DNA of 64,000 nucleotides, taken from NCBI GenBank assembly GCA_964036045.1, contig OZ038381.1:152972352-153036351 (forward strand). The letters run 5' to 3'. The position numbers and the translations under genes are program-made. This document shows, in pieces, positions 1 through 10,859 of the stretch. This DNA comes from Eutreptiella sp. 'Long Island Sound 2002' (taxonomy: Eukaryota; Euglenozoa; Euglenophyceae; Eutreptiales; Eutreptiaceae). Position 1 is the stretch's first letter; each line of letters opens with the position of its first letter. A model generated the notes under the pieces. The model worked only from the letters and a program-made list of their open reading frames with translations. It was not told where the DNA came from and did not search any database.

Positions 1-306
1 GTAAGATATGGAGGGCTTCCACCGGTGCACACACAATACTGGAAGGAACATTCACCACAAACTGGCTGCTAGAATTGCCGAAAAGGCCCATAATTGCCAA
101 GTCGTGTCGCTGCTTCCTGCATCTGACGTCAAAATTGTGACAACTTTGCTGAAAGCAGCAGGAACGATTCCTCTTGCACCGTGCGCACCGTGCATGCACT
201 GTGCGGCCTGAGGGACGCACCACCTCCCCACATCCAACGCACTATGGCACCCCAGGCCTCCTCTTCAGCAAATACTGAAACAAAGAAAAAAGACCTCGAC
301 CAATAC

Positions 307-765
307 GTTGTTCACTTTCATCACGTCCAGCAGCGCCTGCGCCCCCGTCTCGGAAATATTATTGTTCTCGAGGTCTAATTTCGTCACGGTGTTGTTCTGC
401 TTCAATGCCTCGCAAAGCGCGAGACATCCACGGTCCCGAATGGCGTTCGCAGAGAAGTCCAAATGCGTGATCTTGCGGTTGGTCTTCAGCACGTCCGCGA
501 TGCACACCGCCCCGGCATCCCCCACGTTGTTGTTCGCGTAGCTGAGCCGCTTCACATGCTTGTTGTGGATCAGGGCCCGGCACAGAATCTTGACGGAGGC
601 GTCGGTGTGGTACCGTTGCCCATCGTAAGCCGAGAAATCCAGAACCTCCAGCTCCTCGTCACCGGCGTCCCCTTTCATTAACGCAGGCAGGACCTTCTTC
701 AAGGCGATGGGCTGCTCGTTCAGAAACAGGGCATCCTCCACCTCGTCCAGCATGCTCGCAGACAC
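307..765 (-). CDS. LRR protein, exon 4 (gene continues beyond the left edge)
   Basis: 153 codons in phase 0. Acceptor TGTTTGTAG ends at 766; donor AACAAC before GTATTG at 306. It opens with the third linker copy (ALFLNEQPIALKKVLPALM, then LEVLDFSAYDGQ), followed by LRRs up to GAQALLDVMKVNN, where the repeat is cut by the donor. No LRR exon is found in 1-306, so the rest of the gene lies outside the window. The four exons encode 577 residues with no stop codon. This makes it the best-preserved host-like gene here together with the monooxygenase. Confidence 0.78.
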
Positions 766-884
766 CTACAAACAGACGCACAAGGGGCTACACACGCAGC
801 GGGCCACACATGGACCACACACAGGGCACAGACAAAGCTTCACCCTGCCCCCGTGTCCAATGAACAATTTGGTCCTTAAAAAAT

Positions 885-1395
885 ATGGTCCGAACAGTAG
901 TGTTTGTTGGACACACCGTTCGGTGCGCACAACAGTATTGTGAAACGGCAGTAACACATCCCTGCGCAGAAATTACCCAGCCCATTCAAAGCTCAATGCG
1001 GTGGAGGCCTCCAATTAGCACTTTTCAGAGTAGAAGCCCTTGTTGTGGCCCCGCTTCATGCGGAAAAGTTGGACATGCTCCCCGTGCTTGGGGCCCTTCT
1101 TGTTCTTGGCATGGGCAGAAGTGGTGGTATAGCACCTCCCGGCCAGGTGCAAGCAGAGAATCAGTCATGGTGGGCAATAAAGGTCCTGTAGTTGAGGGAC
1201 ACCATTCCCTCACAACCTGCTTTACAAATGTACCCACCATTACTGCAAGATACATCACAATAGCCCCTCATTTCCCAATCTTTAGCCTGAACCCGCGGTT
1301 CTGGAGCCCGGTACCCAATTAAGTACCTAATCAATTGGGTCCTCAAAAAATACGGTCCGAACGGAAGCTCGCTGGACACGGGGGCGGGGGATACC
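885..1395. repeat. Dispersed repeat, copy 1 (inside LRR intron 3)
   Basis: About 510 bp in the intron between LRR exons 3 and 4. Positions 905-1125 match 15310-15515 (shared blocks such as GGTGGAGGCCTCCAATT), and 1248-1390 match 16075-16250 (shared block ATCACAATAGCCCCTCATTT). Both copies carry GGTCCGAAC-like ends next to TTGGACAC. The short ORFs shared between copies look non-coding. The family is not identified. Confidence 0.7.
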
Positions 1396-1399
1396 CGAA

Positions 1400-1640
1400 T
1401 GCGTAATCCTAAGACACCCAAATGGCCTCTGGAAAATTATGGGAGAAGAGAAAAATCAGGGGAAACGCTGGAAAAACGGTGGGAAAATGAGGGGAAATGG
1501 AGAAAGAATAGGGTGAGGACTGAAAAAAAAAAGTTGCGCAACAAGAGAAAAACGAAGGAAAATGGAGGGAAAATGCACTGAATTTTCTAATAATCGTTGT
1601 TTTTTCGGTTCCCATTTTCCCCATTTTTCCGGAGGGTCTA
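1400..1640. other. Purine-rich low-complexity intron segment
   Basis: G/A-rich stretch of GGGGAAA, GGAGAAAG and similar words in LRR intron 3, followed by a T-rich flank. No coding or RNA gene is seen. Confidence 0.6.
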
Positions 1641-1853
1641 ACAGATATTGACGCTTCCCACTACGGCCTTGTTGAAAATGTGGCATACAAACATCTGGAG
1701 TGGAAAAATGGGGGAAAAAGGCAACGTGTCCGTAGGTCCCCAAAACCGGGTTCATAGGAGCCTTTGCACACAACGCCACACTGGGCACACAAGGGCTGCA
1801 AACCGGAGCACAAACACCACGCACAGTGGCTACACATGGGGCGCACTGCACAC

Positions 1854-2414
1854 CTCGTTCTGCTCCAGATTCAAGGCGATGATGGAGTTGTTAATGGACA
1901 ATACTGCCACAAACAGCCCGGCCCCCTCGTCGCCAAGGTGGTTGTTGGCCAGATTGAGGTCCACCAGAGTCTGGTTCTCCGTTAACGCCGTGGCAATCTG
2001 GCGGCCCCCCTCCAATGTGATGCGGTTGCTGGCAAGTCCAAGCTCAGTGATGGTGTGGTTCACCGTGAGCACCTGTGCCAGATCACGCGCACCCTCGTCG
2101 CCAACACCTACGCCACCGAAATTCAGAATCGTGACGAAGCGGTTGTTCTTGAGGGCGTTGCAAAGCAATCGGGCGCTGTTCTCCATGTTCGGGTGATGCG
2201 AGAAATCCACCACCTTGAGCGACTCGTCGTTGGACGCGGTTTGGAAGAGGCACCTCTTCAGGAGAAGTGGCTGTGTGTTCAAGAAAACGGCCGACGCCAG
2301 GGCCTGCGTCGTCACGCGCGAGACGGCGGAGCGCGAGACGTCCAATGAGACAATGGAATCATTGTGCCGGAGGACGTCGATGAGTGCGCGTGCACCGTCA
2401 TCGCCGACTTTGTT
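1854..2414 (-). CDS. LRR protein, exon 3
   Basis: 187 codons in phase 0, between acceptor TTGTGCAG (ends 2415) and donor GAG before GTGTGC (1853). The exon carries about six LRRs plus another copy of the non-LRR linker seen in exon 1: FLNTQPLLLKRCLFQ, then LKVVDFSHHPN. The protein therefore has a higher-order repeat, in which a block of LRRs and one linker recur about every 190 residues. The preceding intron (2415-3371) holds no recognisable gene. Confidence 0.8.
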
Positions 2415-3371
2415 CTGCACAACATGAAGATGCATGCCAGATTCTGTACACGGAGCGAGACGCTATACCCCCACATCCTCACACATACGTCGGACGACCA
2501 CACCGTCACAGTGTCCTTGGACAAAACATCCGAGCGCCCGCCATTCAACAGAGCACCCACATTCACTGACACACAGACGCACGCACGCACGTGCACATAC
2601 ACGCCCGCCTGCATGTGCGCGCGCACACGCACAGAAACTGAGGGGCTACGTTTGCCCGACGCGCTACTGTTGGGCAAATGCCTTTTTTACCATTATCAGG
2701 TCCATTCCCTAAAGAATCCAGAAAATTGCCACTCTACCAGCCAAATAAACCCAAAAAACCATCCCTGCAGAGCGTACAATACAACACCAAATCTGCCAAT
2801 TCAAATTGCACAAAAGCTGGGACAGTTAGTGCGCTTCATACAGAATTCTGCGCTTCGCGCTCTGCACGTAGCTACCTTTGGTCACATTTGGGGTGCGTAT
2901 CGGCTTTCAAAGCCTTCGATTTTTCACCCATTGAGGCTGGAAACTGCTTGCTCATGAACCAACTTGCGCCCTCTCCCAGTGGCCAAATGGGGTGAGAAAC
3001 AAATAAAGAGGGTGCGCAAAATGCTTTACAAAGCGGTTTTTGATCATTGTGGGAGGTCAAAATATCAAAAAACAAAAAAAAAGCCCAAGTAAGAGAGGGA
3101 TCCATTGTGGCCCTGGCAGCACGAATGGCCCCTAAAACTGTCCCGCTACAGCTTCCTTGTTGTGTGGTGATTCCTGGATGATGCATGCCCCAACTTGCTC
3201 CCAAAGCGACAGACACGTACTGCAGGCTACCCGCAAATATTTACGCATATTCTCGTCCGAAAACCACAGCCCCAGAATCAAGCGGCTCCAAAACACATGC
3301 ACCCTGACTCCAGGTTGCACAACCCCAAAATCCGAGCACGCACGAGCCCAACGCTTTTGCACCATGCCTAC

Positions 3372-3616
3372 CTGGGACAAGATGAGGGACGTGAGGCCCT
3401 GGTTCTGCTTGAGGGCATCCGCCACGTCCCGGACGCCATGCGTCGTGATGCTGTTGTTGGAGAGGTTCAGCTCCTTGATCGACGAGTTGCGTCGCACTAG
3501 CGTTGCAAGGGCTGCCGTGCCAGAGTCACCAATGTCGAGATTGGACACATTGAGGGCCACCAGCACTGTATTGGCCTTGAGGCAGTCCGTGATGAGGTCG
3601 CAAGACACGCGGGAGC
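3372..3616 (-). CDS. LRR protein, exon 2
   Basis: The acceptor is a pyrimidine-rich TTCTTCTTCCAG ending at 3617. The exon starts GCTCCCGCG and completes the split Gly codon from exon 1. It encodes three LRRs (NTVLVALNVSNLDIGDSGTAAL, NSSIKELNLSNNSITTHGV, NQGLTSLILSQ). The donor is CAG before GTAGGC at 3371, in phase 0. Joining LILSQ to NKVGDDGARAL of exon 3 rebuilds an exact LRR consensus, so the splice sites are well supported although no transcript is available. Confidence 0.8.
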
Positions 3617-4179
3617 CTGGAAGAAGAAGGAACATTCGCTGGCATTCCTCAATCATTCAGCAACGAATTGCGGTTCCTTGAGCCACGTGGGTCGAACAGC
3701 AATGATGGATCATCACAGTGTATTTGTTTTGGAATGAGATACTGGTGAGCAAGCGCGGGGCTTAGGTCTCCTCAGCTTGTAGGCGGACTGATATACAGCA
3801 TTATCCACTGAACCAGGAACCACATGTGGATGAGGCATATCCGACGTCCATGAGCCAGAACGTTTTGGGGGCACAGACGCAACCAGACGCAACTAGGTCC
3901 TGCACACTTCCATGACCAGGCAACCAGACATCTCAGTACAATTGAAAGCTCAAAGCAGGCAACGTGGGGGGCAAGCGGGTGTTTCTTCCACGTGCCATAT
4001 TCGAGGTCTCAAAACAAATTTACCATTTTGAGTGTGCACCAGCGGGGGCAGGAAGGGTTTTCGAGCGAAACGGGGAAGTGGAAAACTGTTTCCCAGCACG
4101 ATTATGAAATATATGCAATCAACGTTATAGCAGTACAGACAACGCGCCTGGACAACACGCAACGGGAGGGGGCTATGAC

Positions 4180-4645
4180 CTTCGTACTCCGACAAATCCA
4201 GCTCCTTCAGCTCCGGATCATTGGCGAGGGCACGAGGCATGGCAAGCTTGACTGCGAGGGGCTGCGTGTTCAGCAGGGTCTTGAACATGACCTTCTCCAT
4301 CAGAGCCGGGCTGATGGCATTGTTATCCAGCGAAATGCGTTCGAGGGTGTGGTTGGTGTCCAGGAGGTTGCTCAGCTCCGCCGCGCCCTCGTCCCCCAGG
4401 CTGTTGTTGGCTAGCCCCAGCTCTTTGAGAGATCTATTCAGCCTCAGGGCATCACATAACTGCGCAGCACCACCCGCAGTAATGTAGTTTGACTGCAAAT
4501 CGAGTACGGTCAGCGTACGGTTTGTCTTGAGCTCTTCCGCAATGGCCCGGACGACGGTATCATCGATTTGGCGGCCTGAGAGCACGATCTCTGTTTGGTC
4601 ACCAAAATCTTCTGCTCCATGCGGCAACAATCCCGCAAGAGACAT
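4180..4645 (-). CDS. LRR (RNI/NLRC3-like) protein, exon 1 with start codon
   Basis: First exon of a leucine-rich-repeat protein read leftward. ATG is at 4645; an upstream in-frame ATG at 4792 is less likely because the added residues look non-coding. The 155 codons hold several 28-residue LRRs of ribonuclease-inhibitor type (pattern LxxLxLxxNxIxxxGAxxL), for example around LKELGLANNSLGDEGA. They are followed by a linker with LNTQPLAVKLAMPRAL and LKELDLSEYEG. The exon ends GAAG before GTCATA (donor at 4179) in phase 1. The glycine codon completed by exon 2 restores the motif SEYEG-SR, which supports the junction. Repeats of this type usually mediate protein-protein contacts; no effector domain is visible. 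No signal peptide is seen at the chosen start. Confidence 0.8.
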
Positions 4646-4649
4646 GGCT

Positions 4650-5690
4650 CCAGAAGAGATTAGACTAGAGGAGAGCGAGCAGGACAACAGTGCAACGTAG
4701 TTTAGGCAATTGCAGTGCGGCGTCGCATGGTGTGGCGCCGTGTAGTGTCGTGTAATCCAGGATCCGATGCCATCACGAAATTTCTGCCCCAAACCACCTC
4801 AGCCCGCTTTCTGGGATACATGCCAAATACCCATTCATCCATCCGGGGTCTAGAGCTCCCAGTGCCAACCCATTTCAACAGCTCCCCAGCATTCACTAAC
4901 AACGCCTCATTGCATGATTTAGATAGATGGCAGGCATAGTGCAGTAATTGGTGGTGTACAGATCGGAGGGCGAAGCAGCCGGAATCACGGAATCAAATCC
5001 CACCCCAGCAGAGAGGGGATTTGGGCAGCCCCGATCGGCAACAAGTTCCTTTGGAAGCATCGTCTGGAAAAAAGGCAGGTCGCATGCAAACTAACAGTGG
5101 ACCGCACTCCAGTAAGTGGACGTCACAGTGCAAGTGGAGCTCAGACAGCGTTCCGGCTGTGCTCAGGCAGGTGCCCATAGATACCAGAAGATAATTACAC
5201 AACCAACCTTGAATCCCATTCCGACTGTCGTATGCATGTGCATATGGTTGTTCTCTAAAGCCTTTGCCCCAAAAATGCCTAAAACGCGCGCTCTGAGGTA
5301 CCCCACTTCTCTCCAAGGAGGATCCTTGACTGGATGCGTCCTTGTTCAGTGGGCCCTGCGGGTGCCCAAAAACTTTGATCAGCAACATGCAGTCGCAGAA
5401 AATCCTTTCAATCCAAAATTTGCAACCTACTGCACCGAAACCACATGCTGTGACTCATCTATTTTTTTTGTGATCAAACACAGCAACTGCGCAGTCCTTG
5501 AATTCACATGTGCATGACATGAAGACATCAAGGCAGCCCTGCACAGTGTGTACATCTCGGGGACAGAGGACAAGTTTGTTTCATGGAGAGAGGTATTGGA
5601 AGCCCATATGCCAAAGCGTGGTAAGTAACGAATAGCCCGGGAGAGAGTGGAGCTAGAGGGCACAACACAGCTAGTATACCCTGCTTGCTT
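4650..5690. other. Intergenic region upstream of the LRR gene
   Basis: No supported gene. The short ORFs here lack repeats, domains or splice support. The first part should hold the promoter of the LRR gene, but no TATA box or other element can be assigned. Confidence 0.5.
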
Positions 5691-5694
5691 CTCA

Positions 5695-5921
5695 TCCGCG
5701 GTCATTGGCTTGGGCCTACTCGCTTCGTGTCCGCAGTCCTCGCAGGGCTTGCTTGCTTTGTGTCTGCAGTCATTGGATTTAGGCGTGCTCGCTTTGTGTC
5801 TGCGGTCATTGGCTCAGGGCCTGCTCGCTTCATGTCCACGGTCATTGGCTTGGGGCCTGCTCGCTTAGTGCTTTGTGTCTGTGGTCCTCGGCCTAGGCCT
5901 GCTCCATTCATGCCCGTGGTC
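5695..5921. repeat. 35-36 bp minisatellite, block 1 (forward)
   Basis: About six units built on GTCATTGGCTTGGGGCCTG followed by CTCGCTTCGTGTCCGC. The block is interrupted at 5922 by the hAT element and resumes at 7274. The target duplication CCGTGGTC belongs to a repeat unit. Confidence 0.85.
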
Positions 5922-7273
5922 CAGGGCTTCTTTTGAGCGGTGGGGGGGAGGGGGGGTGGGGGTTTTGAGGGGGGAGGGAGGGGGGGGGGTTTGGCCAGAG
6001 CAACCCCCCCCTTGTCTTTGCGCACCAAAATGTATCACAGCAGGTTTTTTTCCTTTTGGTGCTGGGGTTTTGTTGTAAAAACAGATCATTCATTCCTGGA
6101 GGGTTGCTGTTAATTCATGGACCTATTCTGAACTTCCTGGAGCAGTGCACAACCCTTGCCCTAGCCCTGCGTATGCAATAGTGGCCCTGTAGAGACGGAA
6201 ACAATCTTGTTCAAATGTACTGCATGCTGGTCAACGTGAAACTCATGTTGTTGGTCATTCTCATTTACTCACTCTCTGAACCAGAGCTGGAGTCAGAGCT
6301 AGAGCTACTGCCAGAGTCGGAGCTACAGCTGGAGCTCGAGGAGTAGGTCATTGCAGGACCCTCATCGTCCTTGTCACAGGAGGTCATAGGAGCCAGCTCT
6401 TCTTCACTGTCATCAGAACCACTATGTTGTGCCTCCAGGTCCATGTCAATCTTGCGTCGCTTCCCTTTGTCTTTGCGTGACTGCCGAATTACACGCACCC
6501 TCCGTTTCTGTCTATACCGCTGTACCACTTGACTGAAATCATACTCCGACCAAGAAATGGCATCTCTGGCAACCACCAGCAACTTTTCAAGTTGGACCAT
6601 TCCTAAGGTACGGCGGTCATGGGAATTGATGCGGTTCAGGAGTGAAAACAACCGCTCCACGGCACAGCTAGTGGGTGACAGGGCAAGGGCACATCGCAAA
6701 ATTACATGCAAGTGGGGGAAAAGAATGGGCTGTTGAATAATGGGCCTCCAAAACTCAAAAACAGATACCCCTTTTTTCAAGGAGGGGTTGCCGGTAGGGG
6801 AGGGCCGAGAGTCTCGTAGGGGCATTATTTACAGTATTAAGGTAACCCTCTGCCTTGCTCTCCTGGACTCCCTGGTGCCAAGGCGTCCTCTCGGCCCCCC
6901 ACACCCGGCCAAAGAACCCCTTGGCCTACCTTGGCACCATACCTGCAGACAGCGTCATTTAACTGACAGGAAAGGAAAGATAACAAAAAAAGAAACAAAA
7001 GTTTTGGAAGTGACGCAGTCTCAGGCCCCCAATGCTCTGTTTAACGGTGGGAAGAGTCGAGAGCAAGGAGAGGGGGGTAGACAGCAAATTTGGTGCCCCA
7101 CAATGAAGGGGGGACCCCCAGTAAGTATGCACTGTCACGAACCACAAAACTGAACTTTTGCAAAATTGGAAGGGGGGGGGGAGGGGGGGAGGGGGTTTGT
7201 GGGAGGGAGGGAGGGGGTTTTGGACCCCCTCCCCACCCCCCCCTTGATATTTAATTATTCTAAAGAAGCCCTG
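5922..7273 (-). mobile_element. hAT transposon, internally deleted, with TIRs and 8-bp TSD
   Basis: The left end reads CAGGGCTTCTTTTGAG and the right end, on the other strand, CAGGGCTTCTTTAGAA. The perfect 12-bp terminal inverted repeat starts CAGGG, as in many hAT elements. It is flanked by the direct repeat CCGTGGTC at 5914-5921 and 7274-7281; 8-bp duplications are diagnostic of hAT. The 1352-bp element keeps only the C-terminal part of a transposase gene on the minus strand. Both subterminal regions are G-rich tracts (5940-5993 and 7168-7245) that could form quadruplexes. It is inserted in a minisatellite unit, so it postdates the array. Confidence 0.85.
6265..6825 (-). pseudogene. hAT transposase C-terminal (dimerisation) fragment
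   Basis: ORF of up to 186 codons. It carries the hAT C-terminal dimerisation signature: FWRPI, then ALALSPTSCAVERLFSLLNR and NSHDRRTL, with the conserved Ser/Glu-Arg-x-Phe-Ser core. A basic stretch (RYRQKRRVRVIRQSRKDKGKRRK, given here as two adjoining parts RYRQKRRVRV and IRQSRKDKGKRRK) and a long acidic Ser/Asp/Glu tail follow. The catalytic DDE part and any N-terminal BED finger are absent from the element, so this is a remnant that needs transposase supplied in trans, or a last exon of a deleted gene. The first residues may be intronic. Confidence 0.75.
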
Positions 7274-8125
7274 CCGTGGTCCTTGGCCTAGGCCTACTCG
7301 CTTTGTGTCCATGGTCATTGGCTTGGGCCTGCTCACTTTTTGTCCACAATCCTTAGCTTGGGGCCTGCTCCCTTCATGTTCATGGTCCTTGGCCTTGGCC
7401 TGCTCGCCTCTTGTCCGCAGTCATTGGCTTGGGGCCTGCTCCCTTCGTGTGGGTGTACCTCGTCCTTGGCTTGCTCGCTTTGTGTTCGGAGTTATTGGCT
7501 GGCTGGCTTCGTGTCCGCGGTCATTGGCTTGGGGCTTTGTGGCTTCGTGTCTGCAGTCCTCGGCCCGGCATGCTAACCTTGTGTCCGCGGTCCTCGGCCT
7601 GGGCCTGCTCGCTTCATGTCCATGGTCCTCGGCATGGGGCAGCTTGCTTCATGTCTGCAGTCCTCAACGTGGGCCTGCTGGCTTTGTGTCCGCAATCATT
7701 GGCTTGTCCGCAGTCCTCAGGCTGAGCCTACTCACTTTGTGTCCGTGGTCATGGGCTTGGGGCCTGCTCGCCTTGTGTCCGCGGTCATTCGCTTCGGGCC
7801 TACTCGCTTTCTACCCATGGTCATTGGCTTGGGGCTTGCTTGCTTCGTGTCTACACTCATTGGCTTCGACCTTACTCGCTTTGTTTCCGCAATCATTGGC
7901 TCGGGGGTTACTCGCTTCGTGTCCGCAGGCCTCGGCTTGGGCTTGCTCGCTTCGTGTCCATGGTCCTCACCCTAGGGCAGCTCGCGTCGTGTCCGCAGTC
8001 CTCGGCCTGGGCCTGCTCGCTTTGTGTCCGCACTCTTTGGCTTGGGGCACGCTCGCTTTGTGCCTGTGGTCCACGGATTGGGCTTGCTCGCTTCGTGTCC
8101 GCGGTCCTCGGCCTATGCTTGCTTT
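7274..8125. repeat. 35-36 bp minisatellite, block 2 (forward)
   Basis: About 23 units. Two variants alternate: type A (36 bp) contains TCATTGGCTTGGGG and type B (35 bp) contains TCCTCGGCCTGGG. Both share GCCTGCTCGCTTCGTGTCCG. The absence of stops in the unit creates long spurious ORFs in all frames. Confidence 0.9.
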
Positions 8126-8182
8126 TTTTTCTCAAAAGGGCCAAATCTAGTGTGCTAGGACCTCAAGGGCAATTCACAATAG

Positions 8183-9029
8183 TCACGGAGCCTGGGGGCT
8201 GGTCCCCCATGGTTTCCTTGGTGGGTACAGAGTCGGTGCACCTAAACCTCCCACTCGTTGGCGTCCCAGTGCCTTGTGTTTTTTGGGTAGCGGTTGTATA
8301 TGGATTTCCCACAAAGTGGGGCACCATTCTTCCCTTGGTCGTTTTCGTGTAAAGTATAGTTGTTGGCACATTGGTCTTGTTTCGCTGTAGTACAGGTCGT
8401 GTAACGTCCGGGTTGCATGGTTTTCTAGAAGCTCGCGGTGTAGCCATGCTTTGGTCTGCTGGAAGTAGAGATAAGTGCGCCGACAATGTATAGCGACATG
8501 ATCGTGCATCCACGTGACTTGGTAGTTGTACCTCTACTGCAAACGTAGTGCAAATGATGCCTCTGTGTAGTGTGCCAGCATTGTCTGCTTGGCTGTGTAG
8601 TATGCTTCTTTGGCCACGGACAGATGATGTTCGAGCAGATGGCGGAGTTGTAGTAGCCGTAGGTGTTCTTGTTGATGTGTGTGGTTTATATTGTGGCATG
8701 ATTGTTTTGCCTCCAAGGCTAGGCTATACAGTGCCTTGAGGTGTCTGATGTGTTTCATAGTTTCCTCCAACTAGTTTCCTCCAACAGGGAGGCATACTAG
8801 TAGGCCGTGGTGGCTGCGCGAAGGTGCATTCGCGAAGTGTCCTCCATGTACGGGAGTAGACGGGTCCATCGTACCTGGAGTACATTGTGGATGCAGGTGC
8901 ATTTGTGTGAGGTTTCAGTGGCAGGTGACTGGCAAAGAATGGTTCATGTGAACCATTGAATGGCATCATCGTCATTTGCTTGTCGGGCCTCCTGGATCCA
9001 TGTGTCCACGGCAATGGGCTGAGAGTCAT
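8183..9029 (-). pseudogene. Unrecognised ORF, interrupted by one TAG
   Basis: An open frame from about 8770 to 8183 is interrupted once, at 8534-8536, by TAG (context CAG TAG AGG); the frame is unchanged on both sides. The first part (about 78 codons) is Leu/His-rich and helical-looking (LRLLQLRHLLEHHLS). The second has about 108 codons and is Arg/Pro-rich at the end. An overlapping ORF to 9029 may be the upstream part, offset by a frameshift next to a duplicated GGAGGAAACTA at 8761-8785. No family is recognised. Coding status is uncertain. Confidence 0.35.
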
Positions 9030-9039
9030 TCACACCTAC

Positions 9040-9590
9040 CTTGGTTTCAAGCAGCATGAAAAAGAGTGAACATCACAATAAATTCAAAAACACACCTGCA
9101 AAGAAGAAAAATCATACCCTCCCTAACCTTAACCACCATACAACAAACAATATTAGCCTCATACCTCACCCCCCAAGACGGAAGAACCGCAACAGTCGTC
9201 GACTCAGGGGGCGTATATAGGGGGTGTCCCCACCCCTGAAGTGGTTCCTTGTACTCCATGGTTTGACCCCTGTAACCTCCCCCCCCCCCCCCCCCCGCCG
9301 CCAATGAACCGAGAATGGTAGCGATGACCATATGCCTGTGTCACGGGGGTATATGAGAGCTCTGTATCCGTTGCTCATGCCCCTCGCCCCACCCGCTGCC
9401 ATGAAACTCGTGCACCCATAGTGCATGCCCTTCCCATCAATTTGGAGTGCAATGCAACCAACAGAGCAAAGTTGGTATTTTGGTTTCCAGTTAGCGTTCT
9501 AGTATTGATCTAGGCTAGGACGTTCTTGGCTAGAACGCCCAGACGATGTCGCTGTAGCCCAAAACGAAATTTGGTGTTCTAGCGTGTACC
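9040..9590. other. Spacer between minisatellite blocks
   Basis: No supported gene. It includes a run of about 19 C (9279-9297) and, at 9485-9590, a cluster of GTTCTAG/CTAGAAC words that recurs beside other minisatellite blocks. Confidence 0.5.
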
Positions 9591-9594
9591 TAGG

Positions 9595-10265
9595 GAGGGG
9601 CCTACTCGCTTTGCAGCCACGGTCATTGGCTTCGAGCCTACTCGCTTTGTTTCCGCGGTCATTGGCTGAAGGCTTGCTTGTTTCGTGTCCGCCGTCCTCG
9701 GCCTAGGCCTACTCGCTTTGCGGCCACGGTCATTGGCTTGGGGCCTGCTCGCTTCTTGTCCGCGGTCCTCGGGCTAGGCCTACTCGCTTTGTGCCTGTGC
9801 TCCTGGCCTTCTTACTTTGTGTTTGCACTCGTTGGCTTGCGCCAGGTGCGTTCGTGTCCGTTGTCCTCCGCTTGGGCTTGCTTGCTTCGTGTCTCTGGTC
9901 CTTGGCTTGAGCCTACTCGCTTTGTGTCCGCGGTCATTGCCTAGGGGCCTGCTCGCTTCCTATCCGCGGTCATTGGCTTGTGGCCTGCTGGCTTCGTGTC
10001 CGTGGTCCTCAGCCTTGGCCTGCTTGCTTCGTGTCCACAGTCATCGGCTTGGGGCGTGCTCACTTCCTGTCCACAGTCCTCAGCCTGGGCCGGCTGGCCC
10101 CGTGTCCACAGTCCTCGGCCTATGTCTGCTCACTTCGTGTGTGCAAGCTTTGGCCTGGAGCACGCTTGCTTCATGTCTGCGGTCATTGGCTTGGGGCCCG
10201 CTCGCTTCGTTTCCACAGGAATTGGGCTTGGCACCTGCTCACCACGCCTCCGCGGTCCTCGGCCT
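9595..10265. repeat. 35-36 bp minisatellite, block 3 (forward)
   Basis: About 18 units of the same two variants as block 2, in the same orientation. It starts within 10 bp of the GTTCTAG-rich edge. Confidence 0.9.
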
Positions 10266-10354
10266 AAATAGAAACCACCAGTTACTCATTCCCCTCCTCT
10301 CTTCCTACCTCCCCTCCTTCCCTCCTTCCCTCCCATACCCAACTTCTGCATTTT

Positions 10355-10525
10355 GGTTTGTGCCATGAGGGGATAGCCAAGCCCCTAGGGTTTTACTATA
10401 CGCCCTGCCCGTGGTTTGTGCCCTAAGGGGATACCCAAGCCCCCAAGGTTTTGCTATGCGCTCTGCCCGTGGTTTGTGCACTGAGGGGATAGCCAAGCCC
10501 CCACGGTTTTCCTGTGCTTGTGGGA
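10355..10525. repeat. Tandem repeat, about 59-bp unit, three copies
   Basis: Three copies of a unit beginning GTGGTTTGTGCC, with GGGGATAGCCAAGCCC and GGTTTTGCTATGCGC. No coding signal. Confidence 0.75.
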
Positions 10526-10622
10526 CCCCCTCCCCCCCCCGGGGCCTAGCACCCATAATGGAGCTAGGTTTGGTTCTTGGTTGTTTGATTGTAGGTTGGT
10601 TGGCGGGTTTGGTTGGTGGGTG

Positions 10623-10790
10623 GGTTGTACACATTTAACGTTTTTCTTCTAACGGCGTTCTAGTGAAGCTTTCTAGCGGCGTTCTAGTGAAGTGTTCTAG
10701 CACCGTTCTAGTGAGTGCTAGCGCCACTCCAGTCAGTCGCCACCACTCACTAGAACACCACTAGAACAAAAACATTAAATGTGCACAACC
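10623..10790. repeat. Inverted repeat, two 43-bp arms
   Basis: The arm at 10623-10665 (GGTTGTACACATTTAACG onward) is the imperfect reverse complement of 10748-10790 (ending TTAAATGTGCACAACC). Between them are repeated GTTCTAGTG words. It could extrude as a hairpin or be the two ends of a small foldback element. Confidence 0.75.
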
Positions 10791-10859
10791 CCCCACGATC
10801 CTTGCGATGGCTGCACACACATGGCCACCCGTACACACAACATGCCAAAGCACTTCCGT

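Noticed and set aside
885-1322. Cys/Trp-rich 145-codon ORF shared with 15049-15561
   Set aside because: Similarity is due to the dispersed repeat; differences do not preserve the reading frame as a protein would.
7305-8150. A 281-codon plus-strand ORF and similar long ORFs at 13363-15203 on minus
   Set aside because: They lie wholly within the 35-36 bp minisatellite, are open in several frames at once and encode only the translated repeat.
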